Shown: positions 1 to 6,396, numbered from the stretch's first letter. The stretch: 6,416 nt of DNA from UBA1367 sp040268355 (GCA_040268355.1 JAWRIT010000164.1:1-6416), one strand, 5' to 3'. Made by a program: numbers and translations. The notes: a model not told the origin generated them from the letters alone.

Positions 1-39
<39 letters not shown>

Positions 40-42
40 ATC

Positions 43-58
43 GCCGGTTTCTACCGGC
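43..58 (-). terminator. Possible terminator hairpin after the lipoprotein gene, cut by the artefact
   Basis: Read on the minus strand, GCCGGT-AGAA-ACCGGC forms a perfect 6-bp stem with a 4-base loop, starting 21 bases after the lipoprotein stop codon. An intrinsic terminator would need a T tract next, but only GAT remains before the sequence becomes the poly-G run. The hairpin is seen directly; its role as a terminator is a guess because the diagnostic part is missing. Confidence 0.3.
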
Positions 59-79
59 CTACGGCATCGCGGACGTGCT

Positions 80-763
80 CTACGACACGGTGCCGATGTA
101 GGTGGAGAGCTCGTCGGCGGTGGCGACGTCAGAGGTGGTCATCGTGAAGATGCCCGACCACTCCCCGTTGACGACATAGATCTGCTTGGAAACGAGCGGA
201 CCTTCGTTGTTCTGGGCACTCACCGTCGTATAGGAACCGGCCATGCCATTGATGTCAATGGTGCCGCTGTCCGTGTCGGTGATCTCGTAGCCATCCGACT
301 CGAACGAATCGACGGCCTCCTGCAGAGCGCCGTTGATGAATGCGTCGGTGGTGATGGGTGCCTCGCCATCGAAGCGCTGGATGACGAAGTTGGTGTTGTC
401 ACCCGTTTCGGCGTCGTACGCGATCATCTCCACTGCCGCGAGGGAGTCCTCGGTCACAGTAGTTCCGGTCACGCTCTCGATCTCTTCCTGAGTTCCGAAG
501 GCATAGCCATCAGGCAGCGTGTAGGTGACCCCGAGGGCCTCATTGGTGAAGACGTCGCCTTCGGTGGTGCCAGGGGTATAGTCGGACCCCAGAGCGACAT
601 TGGAAGGCATCTCTGCTGTGGTCGTGTCCTCGGTCGTCTGCTGCTGTTCCGTTTGCTGCTGCTCCGTCTGCTGCTCGCTCTCCTGGTTCTCCTGGGTGCC
701 CGAGCACCCCATCACCGTGAGGGCAAGCGCCGCAGACGCGGCCATGGCAAGCATCCTCTTCAT
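80..763 (-). CDS. Secreted lipoprotein with Gln/Thr-rich spacer and PsbP-like domain
   Basis: A 227-residue exported lipoprotein, probably held on the outer face of the cytoplasmic membrane. The start at 761-763 is chosen because the minus strand reads AAAGGAAG with six bases between its AGGA core and the ATG, and because it opens a classic signal: Met-Lys-Arg, an Ala/Leu-rich core, then lipobox V-M-G-C with Cys20 as the lipidated residue. The same frame is open further upstream to 835, but that extension is Arg/Gly-rich and would bury the signal. Residues about 21-53 are a low-complexity Gln/Glu/Thr spacer. The rest (about 55-227) alternates short strands and loops, with a 'F.NE..GV.Y.LPDGY' opening, an 'ING.AGSY' turn and a 'V.NGEW.GIF' strand near the end. 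This resembles PsbP-like lipoprotein domains of Gram-positive bacteria; that is recognition by pattern, not a search. Its ligand is unknown. It is transcribed divergently from the adhesin. Confidence is high that it is a lipoprotein and moderate for the fold. Confidence 0.88.
   Translation of the reverse strand: MKRMLAMAASAALALTVMGCSGTQENQESEQQTEQQQTEQQQTTEDTTTAEMPSNVALGSDYTPGTTEGDVFTNEALGVTYTLPDGYAFGTQEEIESVTGTTVTEDSLAAVEMIAYDAETGDNTNFVIQRFDGEAPITTDAFINGALQEAVDSFESDGYEITDTDSGTIDINGMAGSYTTVSAQNNEGPLVSKQIYVVNGEWSGIFTMTTSDVATADELSTYIGTVS
635..676 (-). repeat. EQQ(Q)T-encoding 15-base tandem repeat in lipoprotein spacer
   Basis: Three successive units encode Glu-Gln-Gln-(Gln)-Thr: E-Q-Q-T, E-Q-Q-Q-T and E-Q-Q-Q-T, built from CAG/CAA, GAG/GAA and ACG codons. 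The first unit is one Gln codon shorter than the other two, which fits slippage-type length change that keeps the frame. The segment lies directly after the lipidated Cys and acts as a flexible, hydrophilic tether between membrane and globular domain. Confidence 0.75.
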
Positions 764-767
764 GCGT

Positions 768-775
768 CTTCCTTT
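768..775 (-). promoter_or_regulatory. Shine-Dalgarno site that fixes the lipoprotein start
   Basis: The minus strand reads AAAGGAAG here. Its AGGA core ends six bases before the ATG at 763-761. It supports the 763 start over the upstream in-frame ATG at 835. Confidence 0.75.
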
Positions 776-842
776 CGCATTGTGGCCGAGCCACCGCCCA
801 TGCAGCGCCCCGGCCGCCGCCAGTCTCGTGGGCACGGGAGGC

Positions 843-872
843 CCTATCCCCCACTGTCCACACGTCGTTCAA
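843..872 (-). promoter_or_regulatory. Weak candidate promoter for the lipoprotein gene
   Basis: On the minus strand a -35-like TTGAAC (867-872) is followed 18 bases later by a poor -10-like GATAGG (843-848). The -35 matches the sigma-70 consensus at four of six positions and the -10 at three of six. A start near 836 would leave a leader of about 70 bases. This is only a best guess in GC-rich DNA. Confidence 0.22.
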
Positions 873-925
873 GGCCCACAGGACACTCGAACACGTCATC
901 TACCCTACCCGCAATCGGACGTGCC

Positions 926-953
926 TTTCGGACGCCAGGCTCTCAGCTATGAA
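926..953 (+). promoter_or_regulatory. Weak candidate promoter for the adhesin gene
   Basis: TATGAA at 948-953 matches four of six positions of the sigma-70 -10 box and is one of the few AT-rich hexamers in the intergenic region. No good -35 box precedes it; TTTCGG at 926-931 with 16-base spacing is poor. A transcript starting near 960 would begin just before the first leader hairpin at 966, the main reason to keep it. Confidence 0.2.
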
Positions 954-965
954 GATCCTGTGACA

Positions 966-1000
966 GGCCCTGCGGGCAACCAGGGTCTGTTCGCAGGGCT
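966..1000 (+). promoter_or_regulatory. Leader stem-loop 1 upstream of the adhesin
   Basis: GCCCTGCG (967-974) and CGCAGGGC (992-999) are perfect reverse complements. As plus-strand RNA the stem extends through G·U wobbles at 966-1000, 975-991 and 976-990, then C977-G989 and A978-U988, leaving a 9-base loop. On the minus strand those wobbles would be C·A mismatches, so the fold favours plus-strand RNA. Function is inferred from position only. Confidence 0.4.
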
Positions 1001-1009
1001 GACCTCGGC

Positions 1010-1074
1010 GGTTGTCGTTCGTACGCAAGCCCCGAACAAGTGGCGTGCGAGCCAGCGGTACGTTTGGGACAACC
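1010..1074 (+). promoter_or_regulatory. Leader stem-loop 2, long-range pairing
   Basis: GGTTGTC (1010-1016) pairs perfectly with GACAACC (1068-1074). Inside it CGTAC (1020-1024) pairs with GTACG (1058-1062) across a small asymmetric internal loop. The enclosed stretch 1025-1057 can form only short pairings. It is weaker than its neighbours and could arise by chance. Confidence 0.25.
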
Positions 1075-1085
1075 CGCGAACCGTA

Positions 1086-1122
1086 GGCTACCTCCCCCAT
1101 CCATCGACCAAGGGAGGTAGCC
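1086..1122 (+). promoter_or_regulatory. Perfect 11-bp hairpin sequestering the adhesin ribosome binding site
   Basis: GGCTACCTCCC (1086-1096) and GGGAGGTAGCC (1112-1122) are exact reverse complements separated by a 15-base loop (1097-1111). The right arm contains the whole Shine-Dalgarno sequence GGGAGGT (1112-1118), which ends four bases before the ATG at 1123, and the stem closes on the last base before that ATG. Pairing would hide the ribosome binding site, so the element fits a translational switch that is off when folded. An operator bound by a dimeric protein is the main alternative. A rho-independent terminator is unlikely because no T tract follows. Confidence 0.6.
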
Positions 1123-4100
1123 ATGCACACACCGGCACGAGAGCCACACAGGACACGCGCACGGAGACGATGGTGCCCTCTCGCAATCTTGCTCGTGGTC
1201 GCCTTGGCAGCAGTGGGCCTGGCCGCACGGACGGCTCGTGCGCTTGAGGGCGAGGGTACCAGCCGGCAGGAGGTCGCAGACGCTCGAAGCTACCTCACCG
1301 AGCATCTCGACCCGTCGGTGGTGTCCCCCGATGCCGAGCCGCCCGCGCGACAGGAAGGCCCGCTCGCACGCTTGCTCTCGCTCCTCCCGCACCCGGCAGC
1401 AGACGCTCAGATCGCCGACACAGGGCGGGCCCTGCGCGTCAAGTACACCCTCGTGGATGGACGTGTGCCCGACACGCTCACCATCGACCAGCTCTGGGAC
1501 GACGAGGACCACTACGGAGCAGCCGTGTTCATCGCCCAGTACGTGGGGATCACGCCCATCTTCGACGTGGGTGATGACGACTATCTCGTGGCGAACGTCG
1601 ATGCGACCGCCCTGAACGGCGCGGCGGGACGGGTGCTCGACCAGGCGTTCGCCCACACCAACGACAACGGGCAGAGCGTCGAGGGAGTCCGTTTCGACGA
1701 GGAGGCGGGGCTCTGCTACCTGCCCCGCACGCTCGTGGAGGACGCCGACGAGGACGATCTCATCCCCCTGCAGGCGCAGCTGCTCGTGGCCCAGCCGGTC
1801 GGAGAGGCGCCCTGCGCCGACATCCGCCTCACCGCCCACAGCAGCCGCTGGGGCGTGGACGTGGCCGCAGAGGAGACGGTCGTGTCCGCGACCGGCTTTG
1901 ACGGCGAGCTCACCGTCCCGCTCGTGGCCACAGACGACGCAGGCAAGGTCGGCCTCGAAGACCTGACGGTGCGGGTGAACGGGTTTGACGCACCCCTCGA
2001 CCTTGACAAGCAGTGTGCCTCCTATGACCGCACGACAGGGGAGCTGACGCTGGCACTGCCTCCCATCGGCGTGAGCGAGATCGACGTCAGCGTCGGCGGG
2101 AACCCACTTGCCAGCGCAGCGAAGCGCCTGGTGGCCCCGAGGCAGGCCTACGCCGTGAGTGCCGCGAACATGAACTTCTACGACCACGGGTCGCTCATCC
2201 TCTTCGAGGGACTGGAAAAGGCCTATCGGGAGAACAGGGTCATCAGCTACGACGGCATGGTCTACTCGACCGGCTATGCCACCAACAGCGACGAGCTGGC
2301 CGCGCTGCGCGAGCGGACCAACGCCGAGAAGATGGTGTACTACTACCCCGGCACCCATGACGCCACCGAAGGGGGCCTCTCGCTCAAGGACGCCGAGGGC
2401 GTCTTCGACCACACCGATTCCCAGTGGTATTGGCGCTGCATCAGCCTGCCGGGCGACGAGCATGCGAGCGGCTACTCCGTGGGCACCGCGGCCCAGTGGG
2501 CGGGCCTGCTGGGCGTGAATGGCAGCAAGCACTCGGTCGTCCTGCCCGTCGCCTGCGCCCACATCACGCGCGACGTGGTCACCGGTGGCCAGCACAAGAC
2601 GAAGATCAGGATGCGCGTGCTCGACATCGACACCACGGCGCAGAAGCCCTTCGTCGTCATCGCCTTCTGCACGGCAAGCACGCTCGACGACGGCAACGCG
2701 AGCCAGGTGGGCACCGGCGTCGTCAAGTTCCACCTCAAGACCACCGGCAAGCTCACGCTGCGCAAGGCCTCCACGCTGCCGGACATGACCGCAGACAACG
2801 GCTCCTATTCGCTCAAGGGGGCGACCTACGAGGTGCGCGCCACCGACGGGCGCAAAGTGGGCAGCCTCGTGACCGACGCCAGCGGGGCCGCCACGGAGTC
2901 CCTGAGCCTGCCTGCGGGTCGCTACACCGTCGTCGAGACCGGAGCCCCCGCCGGCTACCAGCTCGACACCACCACCCACCACGTGGAGGTCGTCGCGGGA
3001 GAGACGGCCCACGTCAAGACGACCGACGTGCCGCTCTATGACACGCCCTCGCTTGCCGTGGAGAAGCTCGACCGCGAGACGGGCCGCCGCGTCGCGCAGG
3101 GGGACGCCTCGCTCGCGGGAGCCGAGTTCACCGTGCGCCTCTGGGGCAATACCGCAGGCACGACGACGGGACCCGCCCTGCGTTCCTGGGTGCTGCGCAC
3201 CAACGAGGACGGCAAGGCGTACTTCACCGACGACTGCCTGGTCTCAGGCGACGACTTCTACCGCAGGTCCGACGGCACGCCGATCCTGCCGCTGGGGACG
3301 GTGTCGGTCGAGGAGACCAAGGCGCCCGAGGGCTACCTGCTCGACGACAGCGGCCCGCACGTGCAGGTCATCAGCGGCAAGGGAGGGACCCTCGCGAAGC
3401 GCTACGCCACGGTGAAGCAGTCCGAGCAGGTCGTACGGGGCGGCGTCGCCATCGGCAAGATTGCCTCCGAGCTCGGAGGGCCCCTTCCGCAGGGCGAGGG
3501 AAGCCTTGAGGGGGCCACCTTCTCCATCACGCTCCAGTCCTCACGCCCGGTACGGGTCGGAGGCACCGAGTACGCCTGTGGGCAGACGGTCATGAGCATC
3601 GCCACCGTCCGCGAGGGCGAGCGCTACGTGGCACGGACCGGCCCGCAGGACCTCCCCTACGGCACGTACGAACTGCGCGAGACCGCCGTGCCACCCGCCA
3701 GTGGCTACCTGCCCAACACCGCCTGGTCCCGAACCTTCGCGATCAGGTCGGACGGAAGCTTCGTGGACCTCACGAGCGACGAGGACGCCTGTCCCAACGC
3801 CGTGCAGCGCGAGGACGTCTCCTTCACCAAGCGCAACGCGGAGACGGCTGCCGCCATGGGTCTGGTTCCCTTCCTGCTCACGAGCGACACCACCGGCGAG
3901 GCCCATGTCATCGTCACCGACGAGAACGGGCTGTTCGACACGACGCTCGTGCCCCATTCGCAGGCGACCAACGCCAACGACGCCGCGCTGGGCAGCGATG
4001 GCACCGTCGACGAGGCGCTGTTGAGCGCGGATGCCGGTGTCTGGTTCTCCGGGCGCGCCGACGCGACCGTCGCGCCCGACGTCCGACTCGGCGCCCTGCC

Positions 4101-6390
4101 CTTTGACACCTACACGCTCCAGGAGCTCCGGTGCGCGGCGAACGAGGGCACCCATCTCGTGCGCGTGACGCTCGGCATGCACCGCAATGGCTACGCCTTG
4201 GACTGGGGCACGATCGACGACCGTATGGGTCCGCGGATCGGCACGGAGCTGACGGCGGCAAACGGGGCCCACGAGGCGTCCGCCACAGCTTCTGCGAAGC
4301 TCACTGACACCGTGTTCTACGACAACCTCTCGACTGGCGCCACCTACACCCTCGTCTCCACCTTGCACCTACGCGCCCCCGACGGCACCGACGCGGGACC
4401 GCTGAGCGGGGATGCGGGCCAGCCCGTTCGTACGTCCACCACGTTCAAGGCGCGAGGGGGCAGTGGGGTCGTCGAGGTCGCCCTCGAGCTGCCTGAGGCC
4501 GACCTGGCAGGACAGACGTTGGTCTGCTACGAGGAGCTCTTCGAGGGATCGTCCGGCGGTGGGACGCCCATCGCCTCGCACGCCGACATCTCCGACGAGG
4601 GCCAGGCGGTGCGACTCGTCGGCCTTGCCACCTCGGCGGCCGACGGGGCTGGGGGCGCCGAGCTGTCGTGGGACCACGAGGCGACCATCGTGGACACCAT
4701 CTCCTACCGTGGGCTCACGCCCGGTGCCACCTACACCGTCTTGGGATCGGTGCACGTGCGTGGAGCCGACGGGACCGACCTCGGACCCGCCACCGATGCC
4801 GCGGGCACTGCCGTCACGGCGACGGCGACCGTGGTGCCCGAGCGTGCGGACGGCACCTTCGAGCTGGCATTTCCCCTCGATGCGACCGCACAGGCGGGCA
4901 ACACGCTGGTCGTCTTCGAGCGCCTCCTCGACGCGGATGGCACGCTCGTCGGTTCCCATGAGGACATAGACGACGAGAGCCAGACCGTGCGCGTCGTCGG
5001 GCTCAGGACGCAAGCCCGAGACACCGAGACGCAGGCCCACGTCGCCTTGCGCGAGGGCATGCGCACCATCACGGACACGGTCAGTTGCCACAACCTGACC
5101 CCCGGCACCGAGTACGTGCTTGCCGGCACCCTCCACACGCGTGACGAAGACGGCACTGATGCGGGCGAGCTGCGAGATGCCGCTGGCACGGCGGTGAGCG
5201 CACGCACGACCTTCACGGCCGAGAAGTCCGACGCGACGGTGGAGCTCACGTTCACCTTTGACGCAGGTCTGCTCGCCACCCCAACGGTCGTCGCCTTCGA
5301 GCGGCTGTGGCAAGGCGAGCGGCTCGTTGGGGCGCACGAGGACATCGCCGACGAGGACCAGGGCGTCACCTATCCGCACGTCGCCACGTCGCTGGCCGAC
5401 GCGGACACCCAGACGCAGCTCATCGAGGCCGCGGCGGACGCGACGCTGGTCGATGCGGTCAGCTTCCGGGGCCTCTCGCGCGACCAGACCTACACCGTGA
5501 GCGGCACGCTGCACCTGCGCGACGCCCAAGGTGGCGACGCGGGCGTGCTCAAGGATCCCGAGGGCGCCCCGGTCACCTCTCGCGTCTCCTTCCGGCCCGA
5601 GGCGGCGGACGGGACGGTACGCATCCCCTTCTCGTTTGACGCCCATGACCTCGCCGGCAGGACAGTCGTCGCCTTCGAGCAGCTCGCGCTGGACGGGGCG
5701 GGTACCGAGCAGGACGGCACGGTCATCGCACGGCACGAGGACATCGGCGACGAGGGGCAGTCGGTGCGCGTGGCTGGCCTCGCGACCACCCTCACCGACC
5801 GCGCAGACGGTGACCATGCGGTCTCCGGCGGCATGGTCGAGCTGACCGATACGGTCGCCTACCAGGGACTGCTGCCGCATGAGGCCTACCAGCTCACCGG
5901 GGAGCTCCACCTGCGATCGAAGGGCGGCGCGGATGCGGGGGTGCTGCGCGACGCATCGGGAGCGCCGGTGGTCGCCCACGCCGAGTTCACGGCCTCGCAA
6001 CCCTCTGGCGTGGCCACCGTCACGTTCTCCTGTGACGTCTCGCGCGCGGCGGGCAGGGACATCGTCTGCTTCGAGGAGCTGACGCTGAACGGGACACGCG
6101 TCGCGACGCACGCCGACATCACCGACGAGGGCCAGACCGTCACCATCACACGTCCCACGACACCCAAGCGGGCGTCGACACCCGCGCGGTCGCAGGACGC
6201 GCCTCACGAGCGCATGCCCCAAACCGGACGGCTGTCCTGGGCCGTGCCGCTATTGATGGCAGGTGGTCTCTCCATCGCCCTTGCGCTCGCCGTCTTTGCA
6301 ACCCAGCGAAGGCGACCGGACGAGTCCCGACGGCTGCGATCGCAGACGCCTCCCCCGCCCCGCACGCCGAAGGGCCGACTTCGCCTGTGA
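1123..6390 (+). CDS. Large sortase-anchored adhesin: novel head, SpaA modules, five VaFE ester-bond domains
   Basis: A 1755-residue surface protein, exported by Sec and predicted to be linked to the cell wall by a sortase. The ATG at 1123 follows a strong GGGAGGT site. Residues 1-40 are a signal peptide: an Arg-rich start, a hydrophobic core at about 20-34, and a likely cut after A-R-A (residue 40). Then come an unrecognised region (41-540), four SpaA/CnaB-like modules (541-1037), five VaFE / T-Q ester domains (1038-1677), a Pro/Thr/Arg linker, MPQTG (1698-1702), a membrane helix (about 1704-1727) and a 27-residue basic tail. Proteins of this plan are stalk-like adhesins or pilus-associated proteins of Actinobacteria and Firmicutes whose domains cross-link themselves. 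There is no obvious pilin (YPKN-type) motif in the stalk, so a monomeric adhesin or pilus tip is more likely than a shaft pilin. No sortase gene is in the window. The frame is unbroken, and translation is probably controlled by the leader hairpin. Overall class is secure; the receptor is unknown. Confidence 0.95.
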   Translation: MHTPAREPHRTRARRRWCPLAILLVVALAAVGLAARTARALEGEGTSRQEVADARSYLTEHLDPSVVSPDAEPPARQEGPLARLLSLLPHPAADAQIADTGRALRVKYTLVDGRVPDTLTIDQLWDDEDHYGAAVFIAQYVGITPIFDVGDDDYLVANVDATALNGAAGRVLDQAFAHTNDNGQSVEGVRFDEEAGLCYLPRTLVEDADEDDLIPLQAQLLVAQPVGEAPCADIRLTAHSSRWGVDVAAEETVVSATGFDGELTVPLVATDDAGKVGLEDLTVRVNGFDAPLDLDKQCASYDRTTGELTLALPPIGVSEIDVSVGGNPLASAAKRLVAPRQAYAVSAANMNFYDHGSLILFEGLEKAYRENRVISYDGMVYSTGYATNSDELAALRERTNAEKMVYYYPGTHDATEGGLSLKDAEGVFDHTDSQWYWRCISLPGDEHASGYSVGTAAQWAGLLGVNGSKHSVVLPVACAHITRDVVTGGQHKTKIRMRVLDIDTTAQKPFVVIAFCTASTLDDGNASQVGTGVVKFHLKTTGKLTLRKASTLPDMTADNGSYSLKGATYEVRATDGRKVGSLVTDASGAATESLSLPAGRYTVVETGAPAGYQLDTTTHHVEVVAGETAHVKTTDVPLYDTPSLAVEKLDRETGRRVAQGDASLAGAEFTVRLWGNTAGTTTGPALRSWVLRTNEDGKAYFTDDCLVSGDDFYRRSDGTPILPLGTVSVEETKAPEGYLLDDSGPHVQVISGKGGTLAKRYATVKQSEQVVRGGVAIGKIASELGGPLPQGEGSLEGATFSITLQSSRPVRVGGTEYACGQTVMSIATVREGERYVARTGPQDLPYGTYELRETAVPPASGYLPNTAWSRTFAIRSDGSFVDLTSDEDACPNAVQREDVSFTKRNAETAAAMGLVPFLLTSDTTGEAHVIVTDENGLFDTTLVPHSQATNANDAALGSDGTVDEALLSADAGVWFSGRADATVAPDVRLGALPFDTYTLQELRCAANEGTHLVRVTLGMHRNGYALDWGTIDDRMGPRIGTELTAANGAHEASATASAKLTDTVFYDNLSTGATYTLVSTLHLRAPDGTDAGPLSGDAGQPVRTSTTFKARGGSGVVEVALELPEADLAGQTLVCYEELFEGSSGGGTPIASHADISDEGQAVRLVGLATSAADGAGGAELSWDHEATIVDTISYRGLTPGATYTVLGSVHVRGADGTDLGPATDAAGTAVTATATVVPERADGTFELAFPLDATAQAGNTLVVFERLLDADGTLVGSHEDIDDESQTVRVVGLRTQARDTETQAHVALREGMRTITDTVSCHNLTPGTEYVLAGTLHTRDEDGTDAGELRDAAGTAVSARTTFTAEKSDATVELTFTFDAGLLATPTVVAFERLWQGERLVGAHEDIADEDQGVTYPHVATSLADADTQTQLIEAAADATLVDAVSFRGLSRDQTYTVSGTLHLRDAQGGDAGVLKDPEGAPVTSRVSFRPEAADGTVRIPFSFDAHDLAGRTVVAFEQLALDGAGTEQDGTVIARHEDIGDEGQSVRVAGLATTLTDRADGDHAVSGGMVELTDTVAYQGLLPHEAYQLTGELHLRSKGGADAGVLRDASGAPVVAHAEFTASQPSGVATVTFSCDVSRAAGRDIVCFEELTLNGTRVATHADITDEGQTVTITRPTTPKRASTPARSQDAPHERMPQTGRLSWAVPLLMAGGLSIALALAVFATQRRRPDESRRLRSQTPPPPRTPKGRLRL
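1243..2742 (+). other. Unrecognised N-terminal head region of the adhesin (residues 41-540)
   Basis: About 500 residues that I cannot assign to a family. The first part (41-150) is acidic, with a stretch around residues 125-155 rich in Asp/Glu. From about 100 onwards it looks folded and beta-rich. A Tyr/Trp-rich segment at about 350-450 includes V-Y-Y-Y-P-G and Q-W-Y-W-R. Six cysteines occur at residues 198, 231, 298, 439, 478 and 516, which could form disulfides outside the cell. Its place beyond the stalk domains makes it the probable ligand-binding head. No thioester, lectin, collagen-binding or von Willebrand type A motif could be recognised with confidence. Confidence 0.5.
2743..4233 (+). 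other. Four SpaA/CnaB-like isopeptide modules of the adhesin (residues 541-1037)
   Basis: Each module opens with a strand ending in Lys (K548, K648, K779, K903) and closes with a Tyr-x-x-x-Glu-type E-box: V-V-E-T-G-A-P-A-G-Y (E605), V-E-E-T-K-A-P-E-G-Y (E731), L-R-E-T-A-V-P-P (E853) and T-L-Q-E-L-R-C (E1001). In this family the Lys forms an isopeptide bond with an Asn or Asp on the last strand, helped by the Glu. A plausible acceptor is visible in module 1 (D635) and module 3 (N892). Module 2 shows no Asn/Asp in its final strand (about 755-771). Module 4 carries a long insertion with H-S-Q-A-T-N-A-N and G-V-W-F, then G-A-L-P-F-D-T-Y and C-A-A-N-E-G. I recognise that pattern as the conserved module that usually precedes VaFE repeats. 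Confidence 0.8.
4234..6153 (+). repeat. Five tandem VaFE / T-Q ester-bond domains of the adhesin (residues 1038-1677)
   Basis: Five units of 126-133 residues. Each has a first-strand Thr, an (L/I)-x-D-(T/A)-(V/I) motif, a V-x-(F/Y)-E motif and H-x-D-I-x-D-E-x-Q. Candidate bond and catalytic residues T/D/E/H/Q are 1041/1062/1137/1153/1161, 1170/1191/1266/1279/1287, 1296/1318/1393/1405/1413, 1422/1444/1519/1538/1546 and 1555/1576/1651/1663/1671. The D-to-E distance is 75 residues in all five and H-to-Q is 8 in all five; length varies only around the E-to-H loop (12-19). In related clostridial domains (Cpe0147 type) the Thr and Gln form a spontaneous ester that locks first and last strands. Repeats are divergent in sequence, pointing to old duplication. 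Which Thr forms the bond is inferred from spacing. Confidence 0.88.
6214..6387 (+). other. MPQTG cell-wall sorting signal, membrane helix and long tail
   Basis: M-P-Q-T-G at residues 1698-1702 is a variant of LPxTG, with Met in place of Leu. It is followed by a hydrophobic helix (about 1704-1727) and R-R-R, the arrangement sortases need. The cytoplasmic tail then runs to residue 1755 (27 residues) with a P-P-P-P stretch and many Arg/Lys, much longer than the usual handful of residues. Confidence 0.9.
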
Positions 6391-6396
6391 CCGCTT

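Larger units (their letters stand above)
764..1122. other. Divergent intergenic region with no convincing gene
   Basis: This 359-base stretch separates the two gene starts and must hold both promoters. Reading frames crossing it have no ribosome binding site or recognisable protein character, so I see no gene in it. Its right half (966-1122) is rich in inverted repeats that fit an RNA leader for the plus-strand gene. The left half (764-900) holds the lipoprotein 5' region and possible minus-strand promoter boxes. Confidence 0.7.

Noticed and set aside
764..835. Longer lipoprotein start at 835, adding 24 residues
   Set aside because: The extension is not signal-like, lacks a good ribosome binding site, and would place the lipobox too deep. 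The 763 start has a well-spaced AAAGGAAG.
1086..1122. Reading the 11-bp hairpin as a rho-independent terminator or attenuator
   Set aside because: No T-rich tract follows; the stem is followed at once by the ATG and coding sequence.
600..1247. Plus-strand open frame of 215 codons crossing the lipoprotein and the intergenic region
   Set aside because: Its first part is the antisense of the Gln/Thr spacer (Cys/Ser/Val-rich low complexity), its end overlaps the adhesin signal sequence, and it has no ribosome binding site.
1714..2520. Internal Cys-Gln thioester domain in the adhesin head (L-C-Y-L at residues 197-200, Q-W-Y-W or A-Q-W-A-G-L near residues 434-465)
   Set aside because: The Cys and Gln contexts do not match thioester-domain motifs well and no convincing pair could be picked. 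Left as a question for structure prediction.
943..6222. Very long minus-strand open frames (943-3012, 3541-4368, 4369-6222) antisense to the adhesin
   Set aside because: They share codon boundaries with the plus-strand gene, so a stop needs a sense TTA, CTA or TCA codon, which high-GC codon usage avoids. Their translations are Arg/Gly/Val/His-rich without domains, signals or ribosome binding sites.
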